A DNA stretch of 64,000 bases from JAVVHH01 sp965199665 (GTDB lineage Bacteria; Pseudomonadota; Alphaproteobacteria; Acetobacterales; Acetobacteraceae), in assembly GCA_965199665.1 (NCBI GenBank), contig OZ241208.1, positions 2,976,001-3,040,000 on the forward strand, given 5' to 3'. The notes below the pieces were generated by a model. That model did no database searches. It saw nothing but the letters and a program-made list of their open reading frames with translations, and had not been told where the DNA came from. Position 1 is the first letter of the stretch. The number at the start of each line of letters is the position of its first letter. Shown piece by piece: positions 45,408 to 53,407 of the stretch. A program made the translations under genes and the position numbers.

Positions 45408-48218
45408 GTGCCAAAGGCAGCCGCCGCGGCGGCCCCGGCCGGTGCAACACCGGCCCCGGCCGAACCGCACCTCGTCCTGATCGACGGCTCCGGCTTCATC
45501 TTCCGCGCCTTTCACGCCCTGCCGCCCATGACCCGGCCCGACGGCACCCCCGTCAACGCCGTGTTCGGCTTCACCAACATGCTCGCCCGCCTGCTGCAGA
45601 ACCACGAGGGCACCCACATCGCCGTCGTGTTCGACGCCGGGCGCACCACCTTCCGCAACGCGCTCTACGGCGACTACAAGGCCCACCGCCCCGAGCCGCC
45701 CGACGAGCTCAAGCCCCAATTCGCCCTCGTGCGCGACGCCACCGCCGCCTTCGGCGTCCCCGCCATCGAACTCGCCAACTGGGAAGCCGACGACCTCATC
45801 GCGTCCTACGCCACCGCGGCCAGCGCGGCCGGCTTCCGCACCACGGTCGTCTCGTCCGACAAGGACCTCATGCAGCTGATCGACGACCGCGTCGGCATGC
45901 AGGACCCGATCAAGCAGAAGCCGATCGGCCCGGAGGACGTGATGGCGAAGTTCGGCGTCCTCCCCAACAAGGTCGCCGAGATCCAGGCCCTCATGGGCGA
46001 CAGCGTCGACAACGTCCCCGGCGTCCCCGGCGTCGGCCCCAAGAATGCCGCCCAGCTCATCACCGAGCACGGCGACGTCGAGGGCGTCATCGCCGCCATC
46101 CCTTCCATGAAGCCCAGCAAGCGCCGCGACCTGCTGGCCGAACACGTCGACAGCATCCGCATCAGCCGCAAGCTGGTCGAGCTCTGCCGCGACTGCCCGC
46201 TCCCCCTCCCCCTCGAGGCCCTGGTCGCCCGCGAGCCCGACAACCCCCTGCTCACGCGCTGGCTCATCTCCATGGGCTTCCGCAGCACCGCCACCCGCCT
46301 CGGTCTGTTCGCCGACGCCGCCCCGCCCTCCCCCGAGCCGGCCCAACTGGAAGCGCTGCCCGAACAGCCCCCCTTCGGCCCCTACGTCACCGTCACGACG
46401 TCCGACGCCCTGGCCGGCTGGATCGCCGAGGCCCGGACCACCGGCATCGTCGGGCTCGGCATCCGCACGGAAGGCGGCGACCCCAACCGCGCCGAACTGC
46501 TCGGCATCGCCCTGGCCACCGGCCCCAACCGCGGCTGCTACGTGCCCCTGCGACACCGCCTGACCGCCGCCGCCGCGCAGCCGGACCTGGACGGCGCCGC
46601 CCCGCCCGCCCTCGAGCAGATCGACCCGGCCGCCGCCGTCGCCGCCCTCGCCCCCCTGCTCACCGACCCGGCCGTGCTCAAGGTGCTGCACAACGGCAAG
46701 GCCGGGCTGCTGGTGCTCGGCCGCGCCGGCATCCGCACCGCCCCGGTCGACGACACCATGCTCATCTCCTACGCGCTCGGCGCCGGCGCCCACGCCCACG
46801 GGCTGGACGACGCCGCGCTCCGCGACCTGGGCCACAAGCCGATCGCGATCGACGCCGTCACCGGCACCGGCCGCGGCCGCCTCGCCCTGGCCGAAGCCCC
46901 GCTCGACCGCGTCACCGCCTTCGCCGCCGAGGACGCCGACGTGGCCCGTCGCCTATGGCACGTGCTCCGCCCCCGCCTGCGCACCGGCGCCGCCCTGCAT
47001 CTCTACGAGCGCATCGAGCGCCGCCTGATCCCCGTCCTGATCGACATGGAGCGCGCCGGCATCAAGATCGACGCCGACGACCTGCGCCGCATGTCCGCCG
47101 ACTTCGCCGACCGCATGGCCGTCATGGAGGCCGAGATCCACGCCATGGCCGGCCACCCCTTCAACCTCGGCAGCCCCAAGGCCCTCGGCGAGGTCCTGTT
47201 CGACGAGCAGAAGCTCCCCGGCGGCAAGCGCATGGCCACCGGCGCCTGGGGCACGGACGTGTCGGTCCTGCAGGGCCTCGCAGACCAAGGGCACGACCTG
47301 CCCGCCAAGGTCATCGAATGGCGCCAGCTCAACAAGCTCCGCTCCACCTACACGGAGGCGCTGCAGGAGGAGATCAACCCCCGCACCGGCCGCGTCCACA
47401 CCAGCTTCGGCCAGGCCAACACCACCACCGGCCGCATCTCCTCCACCGAGCCCAACCTCCAGAACATCCCCATCCGCACGGAGGAAGGCGCCCGCATCCG
47501 CCGCGCCTTCATCGCTGAGCCCGGCCACGTCCTGGTGTCGGCCGACTACAGCCAGATCGAGCTGCGCCTCATGGCCCACGTCGCCGATATCGGCCCGCTC
47601 AAGGAAGCCTTCGCCACCGGCCAGGACATCCATACCCGCACCGCCGCCGAGGTGTTCGGCGTCCCGATCGAGGGCATGAGCCGCACCACCCGCAACCGCG
47701 CCAAGGCGATCAACTTCGGCATCATCTACGGCATCTCCGGCTTCGGCCTCGCCCGCCAGCTCGGCATCGAGCAGGCCGAGGCCGCCACCTACATCAAGGC
47801 CTATTTCGAGCGCTATCCGGGCATCCGCGACTACATGGAGCGCACCAAGGAGGAGGCCCGCATCAACGGCTACGTGCTGACCCCGTTCGGCCGCCGCTGC
47901 TGGGTCCCCGGCATCAAGGAACGCATCCCCGCCAAGCGCGCCTACGCCGAGCGCCAGGCCATCAACGCCCCGCTGCAGGGCGGCGCCGCCGACATCATCA
48001 AGCGCGCCATGGTCCGCCTGCCCGCCGAGCTCGCGACCGCCGGCCTCTCCGCCCGCCTGCTGCTGCAGGTCCACGACGAATTGCTGTTCGAAGCCACCGA
48101 GGCCGAAGCCGAGCGCACCGCCGCCCTGGCCAAATCCGTCATGGAAGCCGCCGCCACCCTGTCCGTCCCGCTCGTGGTCGAAACCGGCACCGGCCATACC
48201 TGGGCCGAAGCCCACTGA
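45408..48218 (+). CDS. polA: DNA polymerase I
   Basis: 936 aa, GTG start. The 5'-3' exonuclease domain spans about residues 20-310 (DGSGFIFRAFHALPPM, EADDLIASYA, GDSVDNVPGVPGVGPKNA). The middle domain (about 325-525) keeps the 3'-5' exonuclease fold but lacks its metal-binding residues (VGLGIRTEGG in place of VDTET; NGKAGLLVL in place of NxKxD). The polymerase domain has motif A DYSQIELRLMAHVADI, motif B RNRAKAINFGIIYG and motif C QVHDELLF. Used in gap filling, Okazaki-fragment processing and repair, here probably without proofreading. Confidence 0.95.
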   Translation: MPKAAAAAAPAGATPAPAEPHLVLIDGSGFIFRAFHALPPMTRPDGTPVNAVFGFTNMLARLLQNHEGTHIAVVFDAGRTTFRNALYGDYKAHRPEPPDELKPQFALVRDATAAFGVPAIELANWEADDLIASYATAASAAGFRTTVVSSDKDLMQLIDDRVGMQDPIKQKPIGPEDVMAKFGVLPNKVAEIQALMGDSVDNVPGVPGVGPKNAAQLITEHGDVEGVIAAIPSMKPSKRRDLLAEHVDSIRISRKLVELCRDCPLPLPLEALVAREPDNPLLTRWLISMGFRSTATRLGLFADAAPPSPEPAQLEALPEQPPFGPYVTVTTSDALAGWIAEARTTGIVGLGIRTEGGDPNRAELLGIALATGPNRGCYVPLRHRLTAAAAQPDLDGAAPPALEQIDPAAAVAALAPLLTDPAVLKVLHNGKAGLLVLGRAGIRTAPVDDTMLISYALGAGAHAHGLDDAALRDLGHKPIAIDAVTGTGRGRLALAEAPLDRVTAFAAEDADVARRLWHVLRPRLRTGAALHLYERIERRLIPVLIDMERAGIKIDADDLRRMSADFADRMAVMEAEIHAMAGHPFNLGSPKALGEVLFDEQKLPGGKRMATGAWGTDVSVLQGLADQGHDLPAKVIEWRQLNKLRSTYTEALQEEINPRTGRVHTSFGQANTTTGRISSTEPNLQNIPIRTEEGARIRRAFIAEPGHVLVSADYSQIELRLMAHVADIGPLKEAFATGQDIHTRTAAEVFGVPIEGMSRTTRNRAKAINFGIIYGISGFGLARQLGIEQAEAATYIKAYFERYPGIRDYMERTKEEARINGYVLTPFGRRCWVPGIKERIPAKRAYAERQAINAPLQGGAADIIKRAMVRLPAELATAGLSARLLLQVHDELLFEATEAEAERTAALAKSVMEAAATLSVPLVVETGTGHTWAEAH

Positions 48219-48225
48219 GCCGGGT

Positions 48226-48594
48226 TTAGGGAACCATCCGCCGCACCAGACGCGACAGCGCCTCGCTGCGGAACGGCTTGGGCAGGATCGCTTCGTTCTC
48301 GTCCGCCTCCCGGTTCGCCAGCGACGACAACCGGCCGGTGATGAAGATGATCCGCACGCCCGGCCGCAACCGCCGCATGCGGTCGGCCAATTCCGCCCCG
48401 CTCGGCCCCGCCCCCAGATCCACGTCCGTCACGATCAGCGGCGTGTCCAGCCCGCGCTCGATCAGCGCCAGCGCCTCGTCCGCCGCCGACGCGCCGACCA
48501 CCTCGAAGCCCTCGTCCTCGAGCATGGCGGTCACGGTCTCGCGCACGAGAGCGTCGTCCTCGACCAACAGCAAACAGCGTGGAGTGGCACCCAT
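48226..48594 (-). CDS. Single-domain response regulator (receiver)
   Basis: 122 aa CheY-like receiver: acidic pair LLVEDDALVRETV, phospho-acceptor Asp in IVTDVDLGAGPSG, Thr in IFITGRLSS, Lys in ILPKPFRSEAL. No output domain. Typical partner of hybrid or PAS histidine kinases in alphaproteobacteria; none is adjacent. Converges with polA, 7 bp from its stop. The 68-bp gap to hrcA leaves room for its promoter. Confidence 0.88.
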   Translation of the reverse strand: MGATPRCLLLVEDDALVRETVTAMLEDEGFEVVGASAADEALALIERGLDTPLIVTDVDLGAGPSGAELADRMRRLRPGVRIIFITGRLSSLANREADENEAILPKPFRSEALSRLVRRMVP

Positions 48595-48662
48595 TGACGT
48601 GCAACGGGACAGCCCCCGTTCCGTTCGGACCCGGCCTTCGCCGCCGCACAACGTGATGGCAG

Positions 48663-49703
48663 CTACCCCAGCAGCCGCGCGATCGCCCGCGCCGTGTAGT
48701 CCACCACCGGGATGATCCGCCCGTAATTGATCCGCGTCGGCCCGATCACCCCGATCGCGCCCACGATCCGGTCCGCCGCATTGCGCGCGGGCGCCACCAC
48801 CATCGAGACGCCGCTGGCCCCGAACAGCCCGCTCTCCGCCCCGATGAAGATCCGCACCCCGGCCGACTCCTCCGCCAGCTCTAACAGCCGCAGCATCGTT
48901 TCCTGCGTTTCCAGCCGCTCGAACAGCAGCTGGATCGCCTGCAGGCTCTCCAGCGCCGTGACGTCGGCCAGCAGCCGCGCCTGCCCCCGCACGATCAGCG
49001 ACCCGCCGCGCCCGTCGCCCGACCACGTGGCCAGCCCGGTCTCCACCACCTGCGATGTCAGCGCGTCCAGCTGCGTCCGATCCTCCGCCAACTCGCTCGC
49101 GACCGTGACCCGAAGCTCGACCAGGCTCCGCCCCGACAACCGCGAGTTGAGGTAGTTCGCCGCCTGCTGCAGCGCCGACGGCGGCAGCCCCGGCGGCGTC
49201 TCGATCACCCGGTTCTCCACCTGCCCGTCCGCGCCCACCAGGATCACCAGCGCCCGGCCCGGCCCCAGCGGCACGAAATCGATGTGCCGCACCACCCCTT
49301 CCGATTTCGGCGCGATCACCAGCCCGGCCGCCCCCGCCAGCCCGGCCAACACGGCGCTCGTCTCCGTCAGCGTGTCCTGCAGGCTCCGCCCGCGCGACTC
49401 CAGCGCCCGCGCAATGCTCTCCCGCTCCTCCTCGCCCACCTCGCCGAACTGCAGCAGCCCGTCCACGAACAGCCGCAAGCCCCGCTCCGTCGGCAACCGC
49501 CCCGCGCTGGTATGCGGCGAGAACAGCAGCCCGGCATCCGTCAGGTCCGACATCACGTTGCGGATCGTCGCCGCCGATACGCCGATCGGCAGCCGCCGCG
49601 ACAGCGTCCGGCTGCCCACCGGCTCCCCGGTCTGCACGTACTGCTCCACGATCTCGCGCAGCACCGCCGCCGAGCGCGGGTCCAGATCGGCCGGACTCTT
49701 CAC
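48663..49703 (-). CDS. hrcA: Heat-inducible transcription repressor HrcA
   Basis: 346 aa from a GTG (GTGAAGAGTCCG). The N-terminal winged helix (LREIVEQYVQTGEPVGSRTL, then ATIRNVMSDLTDAGLL and PHTSAGRLPTERGLRLFVD) and the C-terminal GVIGPTRINYGRIIPVVDYT are diagnostic of HrcA. It represses groESL-type operons through CIRCE and is aided by GroEL. No CIRCE inverted repeat is seen here. The gene is entered through four tandem 17-bp units, each a tiny reading frame ending in GTGA. Confidence 0.95.
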   Translation of the reverse strand: MKSPADLDPRSAAVLREIVEQYVQTGEPVGSRTLSRRLPIGVSAATIRNVMSDLTDAGLLFSPHTSAGRLPTERGLRLFVDGLLQFGEVGEEERESIARALESRGRSLQDTLTETSAVLAGLAGAAGLVIAPKSEGVVRHIDFVPLGPGRALVILVGADGQVENRVIETPPGLPPSALQQAANYLNSRLSGRSLVELRVTVASELAEDRTQLDALTSQVVETGLATWSGDGRGGSLIVRGQARLLADVTALESLQAIQLLFERLETQETMLRLLELAEESAGVRIFIGAESGLFGASGVSMVVAPARNAADRIVGAIGVIGPTRINYGRIIPVVDYTARAIARLLG

Positions 49704-49771
49704 GAGCCAGACCTCTTCACGGTCCAGACCTCTTCACGGTCCAGACCTCTTCACGGTGCAGACCTCTTCAT
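49704..49771 (-). repeat. Four tandem 17-bp units forming coupled minicistrons ahead of hrcA
   Basis: On the minus strand units start at 49771, 49754, 49737 and 49720. The two middle copies are identical (GTGAAGAGGTCTGGACC); the first begins with ATG and reads GCACC at the end, the last ends GGCTC. Each unit gives a start codon, five further codons (KRSGP, KRSAP or KRSGS) and a TGA that overlaps the next GTG in GTGA; the last TGA overlaps the hrcA start in the same way. AAGAGG in each unit sits 8 nt before the next GTG, as a ribosome-binding site would. hrcA itself begins GTGAAGAG, so the array looks like repeated duplication of its start. Confidence 0.8.
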
Positions 49772-49878
49772 GGCGAAAAACTCTTCGAGGCGCTGGGTTC
49801 TTCACGACGACGAACTCCCTTCCCGGTGACGGGCCCTCCTGTCTATAGGAACCCCACCCCCGTTTCATAGGAAAGCCC

Positions 49879-50595
49879 ATGCGCCCCTCCGGCCGCGCTC
49901 CCGACGCGCTACGCGACGTCTCCTTCTCCCTCGGCTTCGCGCGGCACGCCGAAGGCTCCTGCCTCATCCGCATGGGCGGCACCGAAGTGCTCTGCAACGC
50001 CAGCGTCGAAGGCCGCGTGCCCCCCTTCCTGCGCGGCAAGGGCGAGGGCTGGATCACCGCCGAATACGGCATGCTCCCCCGCGCCACCCACACCCGCGGC
50101 GACCGCGAAGCCGCCCGCGGCAAGCAATCCGGCCGCACCCAGGAGATCCAGCGCCTGATCGGCCGCGCCCTGCGCGCCGTGGTCGACCGCAAGGCGCTCG
50201 GCGAGATGACCATCACCCTCGATTGCGACGTTCTCAACGCCGATGGCGGCACACGCTGCGCCAGCATCACCGGCGCCTGGATCGCCCTCGAGCTCGCGAT
50301 CCGCAAGCTCGTCGCCAACAACGTCCTTCCCCGCTCGCCCGTCACCGGCCAAGTCGCCGCCATCAGCTGCGGCCTCGTCGGCGGCGCCCCCGTGCTCGAC
50401 CTCGACTACGCCGAAGACAGCAACGCCGACGCCGACGCCAACTTCGTGCTCACGCAGGCCGGCGGCATCGTCGAGATCCAGGGCACCGCCGAGAAGGATC
50501 CCTTCTCCGAGGAGCAGTTCCTCGCCCTCATGGCCCATGCCCGCACCGGCACCGCCCGTTTGTTCGAGCTGCAGCGCGCGGCCCTGGAAGCGTGA
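49879..50595 (+). CDS. rph: Ribonuclease PH
   Basis: 238 aa, full length. MRPSGRAPDALRDVSF at the start, MGGTEVLCNASVEGRVPPFL, AEYGMLPRATHTRGDREAAR, GRTQEIQRLIGRALRA and TLDCDVLNADGGTRCASITG are the conserved RNase PH blocks. Phosphorolytic trimming of tRNA 3' ends. Divergent from hrcA and overlapping rdgB (GTGA), the common hrcA/rph/rdgB order of alphaproteobacteria. Confidence 0.96.
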   Translation: MRPSGRAPDALRDVSFSLGFARHAEGSCLIRMGGTEVLCNASVEGRVPPFLRGKGEGWITAEYGMLPRATHTRGDREAARGKQSGRTQEIQRLIGRALRAVVDRKALGEMTITLDCDVLNADGGTRCASITGAWIALELAIRKLVANNVLPRSPVTGQVAAISCGLVGGAPVLDLDYAEDSNADADANFVLTQAGGIVEIQGTAEKDPFSEEQFLALMAHARTGTARLFELQRAALEA

Positions 50596-51191
50596 CCGGC
50601 CGCCTGTCCCGCGGCGACACGGTCGTCGTCGCCACCCACAACCCCGGCAAGCTGGCCGAGATCGCCGACCTGCTGGGGCCCTGCGGCCTCCGCACCGTCT
50701 CCGCCGGCGAACTCGGCCTGCCGGAGCCGGACGAGGACGCGCCCGACTTCGCCGGCAATGCCCGCATCAAGGCGCTGGCCGCCACCGGCGCCGGGCACCC
50801 CGTGTTGGCCGACGATTCCGGTTTCTGCGTCGCCGCCCTCGCCGGCGCCCCCGGCGTGTTCTCCGCCCGCTGGGCCGGCCCAGGCAAGGACTTCGCCCCC
50901 GCGATCGCCCGCGTGCTGTCCGAGATGGGCGACGCGCCGGACCGCCGCGCCTGGTTCGTCTCCGCCCTCTGCCTCGCCTGGCCCGGCGGCGCCACCGCCA
51001 CCTTCATCGGCCGCGTCGACGGCACCGTCGCCCCCGCCCCCCGCGGCTTCAACGGCTTCGGCTACGACCCCCTCTTCATCCCCGACGGCGGTAATCTCAC
51101 CTACGGCGAGATGGGCGACGCGGCCAAGAACCTCGGCAGCCACCGCGCCCGCGCCATGGCCCAACTCGCCGCCGCCCTTCTCCCGCTCTGA
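50592..51191 (+). CDS. rdgB: XTP/dITP pyrophosphatase (HAM1/RdgB)
   Basis: 199 aa. VVATHNPGKLAEIADLL, the catalytic/substrate block VLADDSGFCVAALAGAPGVF, SARWAGPG and the end GFGYDPLFIP with SHRARAMAQL are family hallmarks. Removes non-canonical purine triphosphates from the nucleotide pool. GTG start overlaps the rph stop. Confidence 0.95.
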   Translation: MTGRLSRGDTVVVATHNPGKLAEIADLLGPCGLRTVSAGELGLPEPDEDAPDFAGNARIKALAATGAGHPVLADDSGFCVAALAGAPGVFSARWAGPGKDFAPAIARVLSEMGDAPDRRAWFVSALCLAWPGGATATFIGRVDGTVAPAPRGFNGFGYDPLFIPDGGNLTYGEMGDAAKNLGSHRARAMAQLAAALLPL

Positions 51192-51281
51192 CCGCTCCCC
51201 ATTCCCTCGCCCCCTTGCCTTGAGCACCCGGCAAGCCGACCCTTCCCCCATGATTGGCCTCCTCACCAGCAAGGTACCCGC

Positions 51282-51503
51282 ATGACCCCCACCGAGATCA
51301 CCCGCGTGGAGACCTATCTCCGCCGTGTTCTGGGCACGCCGCGGATCGAGATCCCCGTTCCCAAGCGCAAGGGCGCCACCGTCGAGGTCACCATCGAGGG
51401 CGAGTTCCTCGGCACGGTCCACCGCGACGACGAGGACGGCGAGGTCTCCTACGCGCTCCACATCACCATCCTCGAGGAAGACCTCCCGCCCGCCAAGAAG
51501 TAG
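51282..51503 (+). CDS. DUF3126 family protein
   Basis: 73 aa. MTPTEITRVETYLRRVLG, TPRIEIPVPKRKGATVEVTI and GEFLGTVHRDDEDGEVSYAL fit DUF3126, a small alphaproteobacterial family without known function. The 90-bp gap before it probably holds a promoter; the CoA-transferase gene starts 7 bp behind it. Confidence 0.85.
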   Translation: MTPTEITRVETYLRRVLGTPRIEIPVPKRKGATVEVTIEGEFLGTVHRDDEDGEVSYALHITILEEDLPPAKK

Positions 51504-51510
51504 CCGCCCC

Positions 51511-52902
51511 GTGCAGGCCGCCACCGCCATCTGGTCCGCCGCCGGCGACCCCGGCACGCCCTCCTTCGCCGTCACCGGCTCCGGCGGCCTGCCGTCCGCC
51601 TTCGACGTCACCGGGCTGGCGGTGGCCGCCATCGGCGCGGCCGGCGCGGCGCTGGCCGAATGGGTGGAAGCGTCCACCGGGCACCGCCCCGCCGTCACCG
51701 TCGACCGACGCCTGGCCTCCTTCTGGTTCGCCACCTCGATCCGCCCCGTCGGCTGGGTCCTGCCGCCGGGCTGGGACGCGCTGGCCGGCGACTACCCCGC
51801 CGCCGATGGCTGGATCCGGCTGCACACCAACGCGCCCCATCATCGCCGCGCCGCCCTCGCCGCCCTCGGCCTCCCGCCCGACGCCGACCGCCCCGCCATG
51901 GCCGCCGCGGTCGCCGCCCACCCTGCCGATGCGACGGAGGCCGCCGTGCTCGCCGCCGGCGGCTGCGCCGCCACCATGCGCTCCGCCGCCGCCTGGGCCG
52001 CCCACCCCCAAGGCCGCGCACTCGCCGCCGAACCCCTCCTCCACCGCGAGGACGGCCCACCCGTCCCGCCCCTGCGCCACGCCGTCGACCCGGCCCGCCC
52101 CCTCGCCGGCCTCCGCGTCCTCGACCTCACCCGCGTTCTCGCCGGCCCCGCCGCCACCCGCTTCCTCGCCGGCTACGGCGCGGAGGTCCTCCGTCTCGAC
52201 CCGCCCTTCTGGGTCGAACCCGCGCTCGAGCCCGAGATGACCGTCGGCAAGCGCCCCGCCGCCCTCGACGCCCGCGACCCGGCCGACCGCGACCGCCTCC
52301 GCACCCTGCTCGCCGGCGCCGACATCCTCGTCCATGGCTACCGCCCCGGCGCCCTGGAGGGTCTCGGCCTCGGCGCCGCCGAACGCCGTCGCCTCAACCC
52401 GGCCCTCATCGACGTCAGCCTCGACGCCTATGGCTGGTCCGGCCCCTGGGCCGCCCGCCGCGGCTTCGACAGCCTCGTCCAGATGAGCGCCGGCATCGCC
52501 GAGGCCGGCATGCGCTGGGCCGGTGCCGACCGCCCCACCCCGCTCCCCGTCCAGGCGCTCGACCACGCGACCGGCTACATCCTCGCCGCCGCCGCGTTGC
52601 GCGCCCTTGCCCGCCGCGCCCGCACCGGCGCCGGCACGACCGCCCGCGCCTCCCTCGCCCGCACCGCCGGGCTACTCACCCCCGCCGGCGCCCAGCCCCC
52701 GCTCGCCCCCCGAACGCCCGACGACGACGACCCGGCGCCCGAGCCGACCGCCTGGGGCCCCGCCCACCGCCTCCGCCCCCCCCTCGCCGTCGACGGCGCG
52801 CCCTGGCACTGGGACCGCCCCGCCGGCCCCCTCCGTTCCGCCGCGGCAACCTGGTCTCGCCCCCCGGGAGAGGGTCGGGGTGAGGAAGGTCCGGCATGGT
52901 GA
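51511..52902 (+). CDS. Family III (CaiB/BaiF) CoA-transferase-like protein, permuted layout
   Basis: 463 aa from the GTG just behind the DUF3126 gene. The usual N-terminal block of CaiB proteins (LRVLDLTRVLAGPAATRFLA, then GYGAEVLRLDPPFW) appears only at about residue 200, and GADILVHGYRPGALEGLGL follows. The preceding 190 residues contain a stretch like the C-terminal half of the family (YPAADGWIRLHTN). The end, after residue about 390, is low-complexity and reads into a dispersed repeat. Likely moves CoA between organic acids, or is degenerate. Its end overlaps the next gene by 7 bp. Confidence 0.7.
   Translation: MQAATAIWSAAGDPGTPSFAVTGSGGLPSAFDVTGLAVAAIGAAGAALAEWVEASTGHRPAVTVDRRLASFWFATSIRPVGWVLPPGWDALAGDYPAADGWIRLHTNAPHHRRAALAALGLPPDADRPAMAAAVAAHPADATEAAVLAAGGCAATMRSAAAWAAHPQGRALAAEPLLHREDGPPVPPLRHAVDPARPLAGLRVLDLTRVLAGPAATRFLAGYGAEVLRLDPPFWVEPALEPEMTVGKRPAALDARDPADRDRLRTLLAGADILVHGYRPGALEGLGLGAAERRRLNPALIDVSLDAYGWSGPWAARRGFDSLVQMSAGIAEAGMRWAGADRPTPLPVQALDHATGYILAAAALRALARRARTGAGTTARASLARTAGLLTPAGAQPPLAPRTPDDDDPAPEPTAWGPAHRLRPPLAVDGAPWHWDRPAGPLRSAAATWSRPPGEGRGEEGPAW
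52855..52885 (+). repeat. Dispersed GC-rich repeat, copy A
   Basis: Contains CCCCCCGGGAGAGGG followed by TCGGGGTGAGG. Two further copies, in the same orientation, lie near 60.3 and 61.0 kb. This copy is inside the reading frame of the CoA-transferase-like gene and forms its last codons. Confidence 0.55.
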
Positions 52903-53390
52903 CCACCATCTACGTCGACGCCGACGCCTGCCCCGTCCGCGACGAGATCTTCCGCGTCGCCGCCCGGCTCGGCCTCGCCGTCCGCGTCGTCTCCAACGGC
53001 TCCCGCCCCATCCGCGCGCCCGACCTGCCCAACGTCGAGATGGTCGTCGTCGCCGCCGACCCCGATGCCGCCGATGACTGGATCGCCGAGCGCATCGGCC
53101 CCGCCGACATCTGCACCACCGCCGACATTCCGCTCGCCGCCCGCTGCCTCGCCCGCGGCGCCCGCGCCCTGGCCTTCAACGGCCGCGAATGGACCGGCGA
53201 CAACATCGGCAGCGCCCTGGCCGGCCGCGCCGTCGGCCAGCACCTGCGCGAACTCGGAGTCGCCACCGGCGGCCCCGCCGCGCTCACCCCGCGCGACCGC
53301 CAGGCCTTTCTGCAAACCCTCGACCGCCTCGCCCACGCCGCCCGTCGCGGCGCCGGCCCGCCCCGCAGCCTCGCCTCGCCCGACGCCTGA
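52896..53390 (+). CDS. UPF0178 (DUF188, YaiI/YqxD-like) protein
   Basis: 164 aa. The family signature YVDADACPVRDEIFRVAARL opens the protein, followed by VVSNGSRPI, VVVAADPDAADDWIAERI and ICTTADIPLAARCLARGARA. The PIN-like Asp pattern suggests a nuclease-related fold; function unproven. The last 25 residues are a low-complexity tail. Overlaps the preceding gene by 7 bp. Confidence 0.9.
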   Translation: MVTTIYVDADACPVRDEIFRVAARLGLAVRVVSNGSRPIRAPDLPNVEMVVVAADPDAADDWIAERIGPADICTTADIPLAARCLARGARALAFNGREWTGDNIGSALAGRAVGQHLRELGVATGGPAALTPRDRQAFLQTLDRLAHAARRGAGPPRSLASPDA

Positions 53391-53407
53391 CGCCCGATGC
53401 CCGACGC

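Noticed and set aside
45249..46835. 528-codon open frame antisense to polA
   Set aside because: Gly/Val/Glu-rich translation typical of the reverse strand of a GC-rich gene; polA on the other strand has clear motifs throughout.
49704..49774. CRISPR-like array
   Set aside because: The units are contiguous 17-mers without spacers, so this is a tandem repeat and not CRISPR. No cas genes are present in the window.
48663..49878. CIRCE element near hrcA
   Set aside because: I looked for TTAGCACTC-N9-GAGTGCTAA and close forms on both strands between hrcA and rph and saw none.
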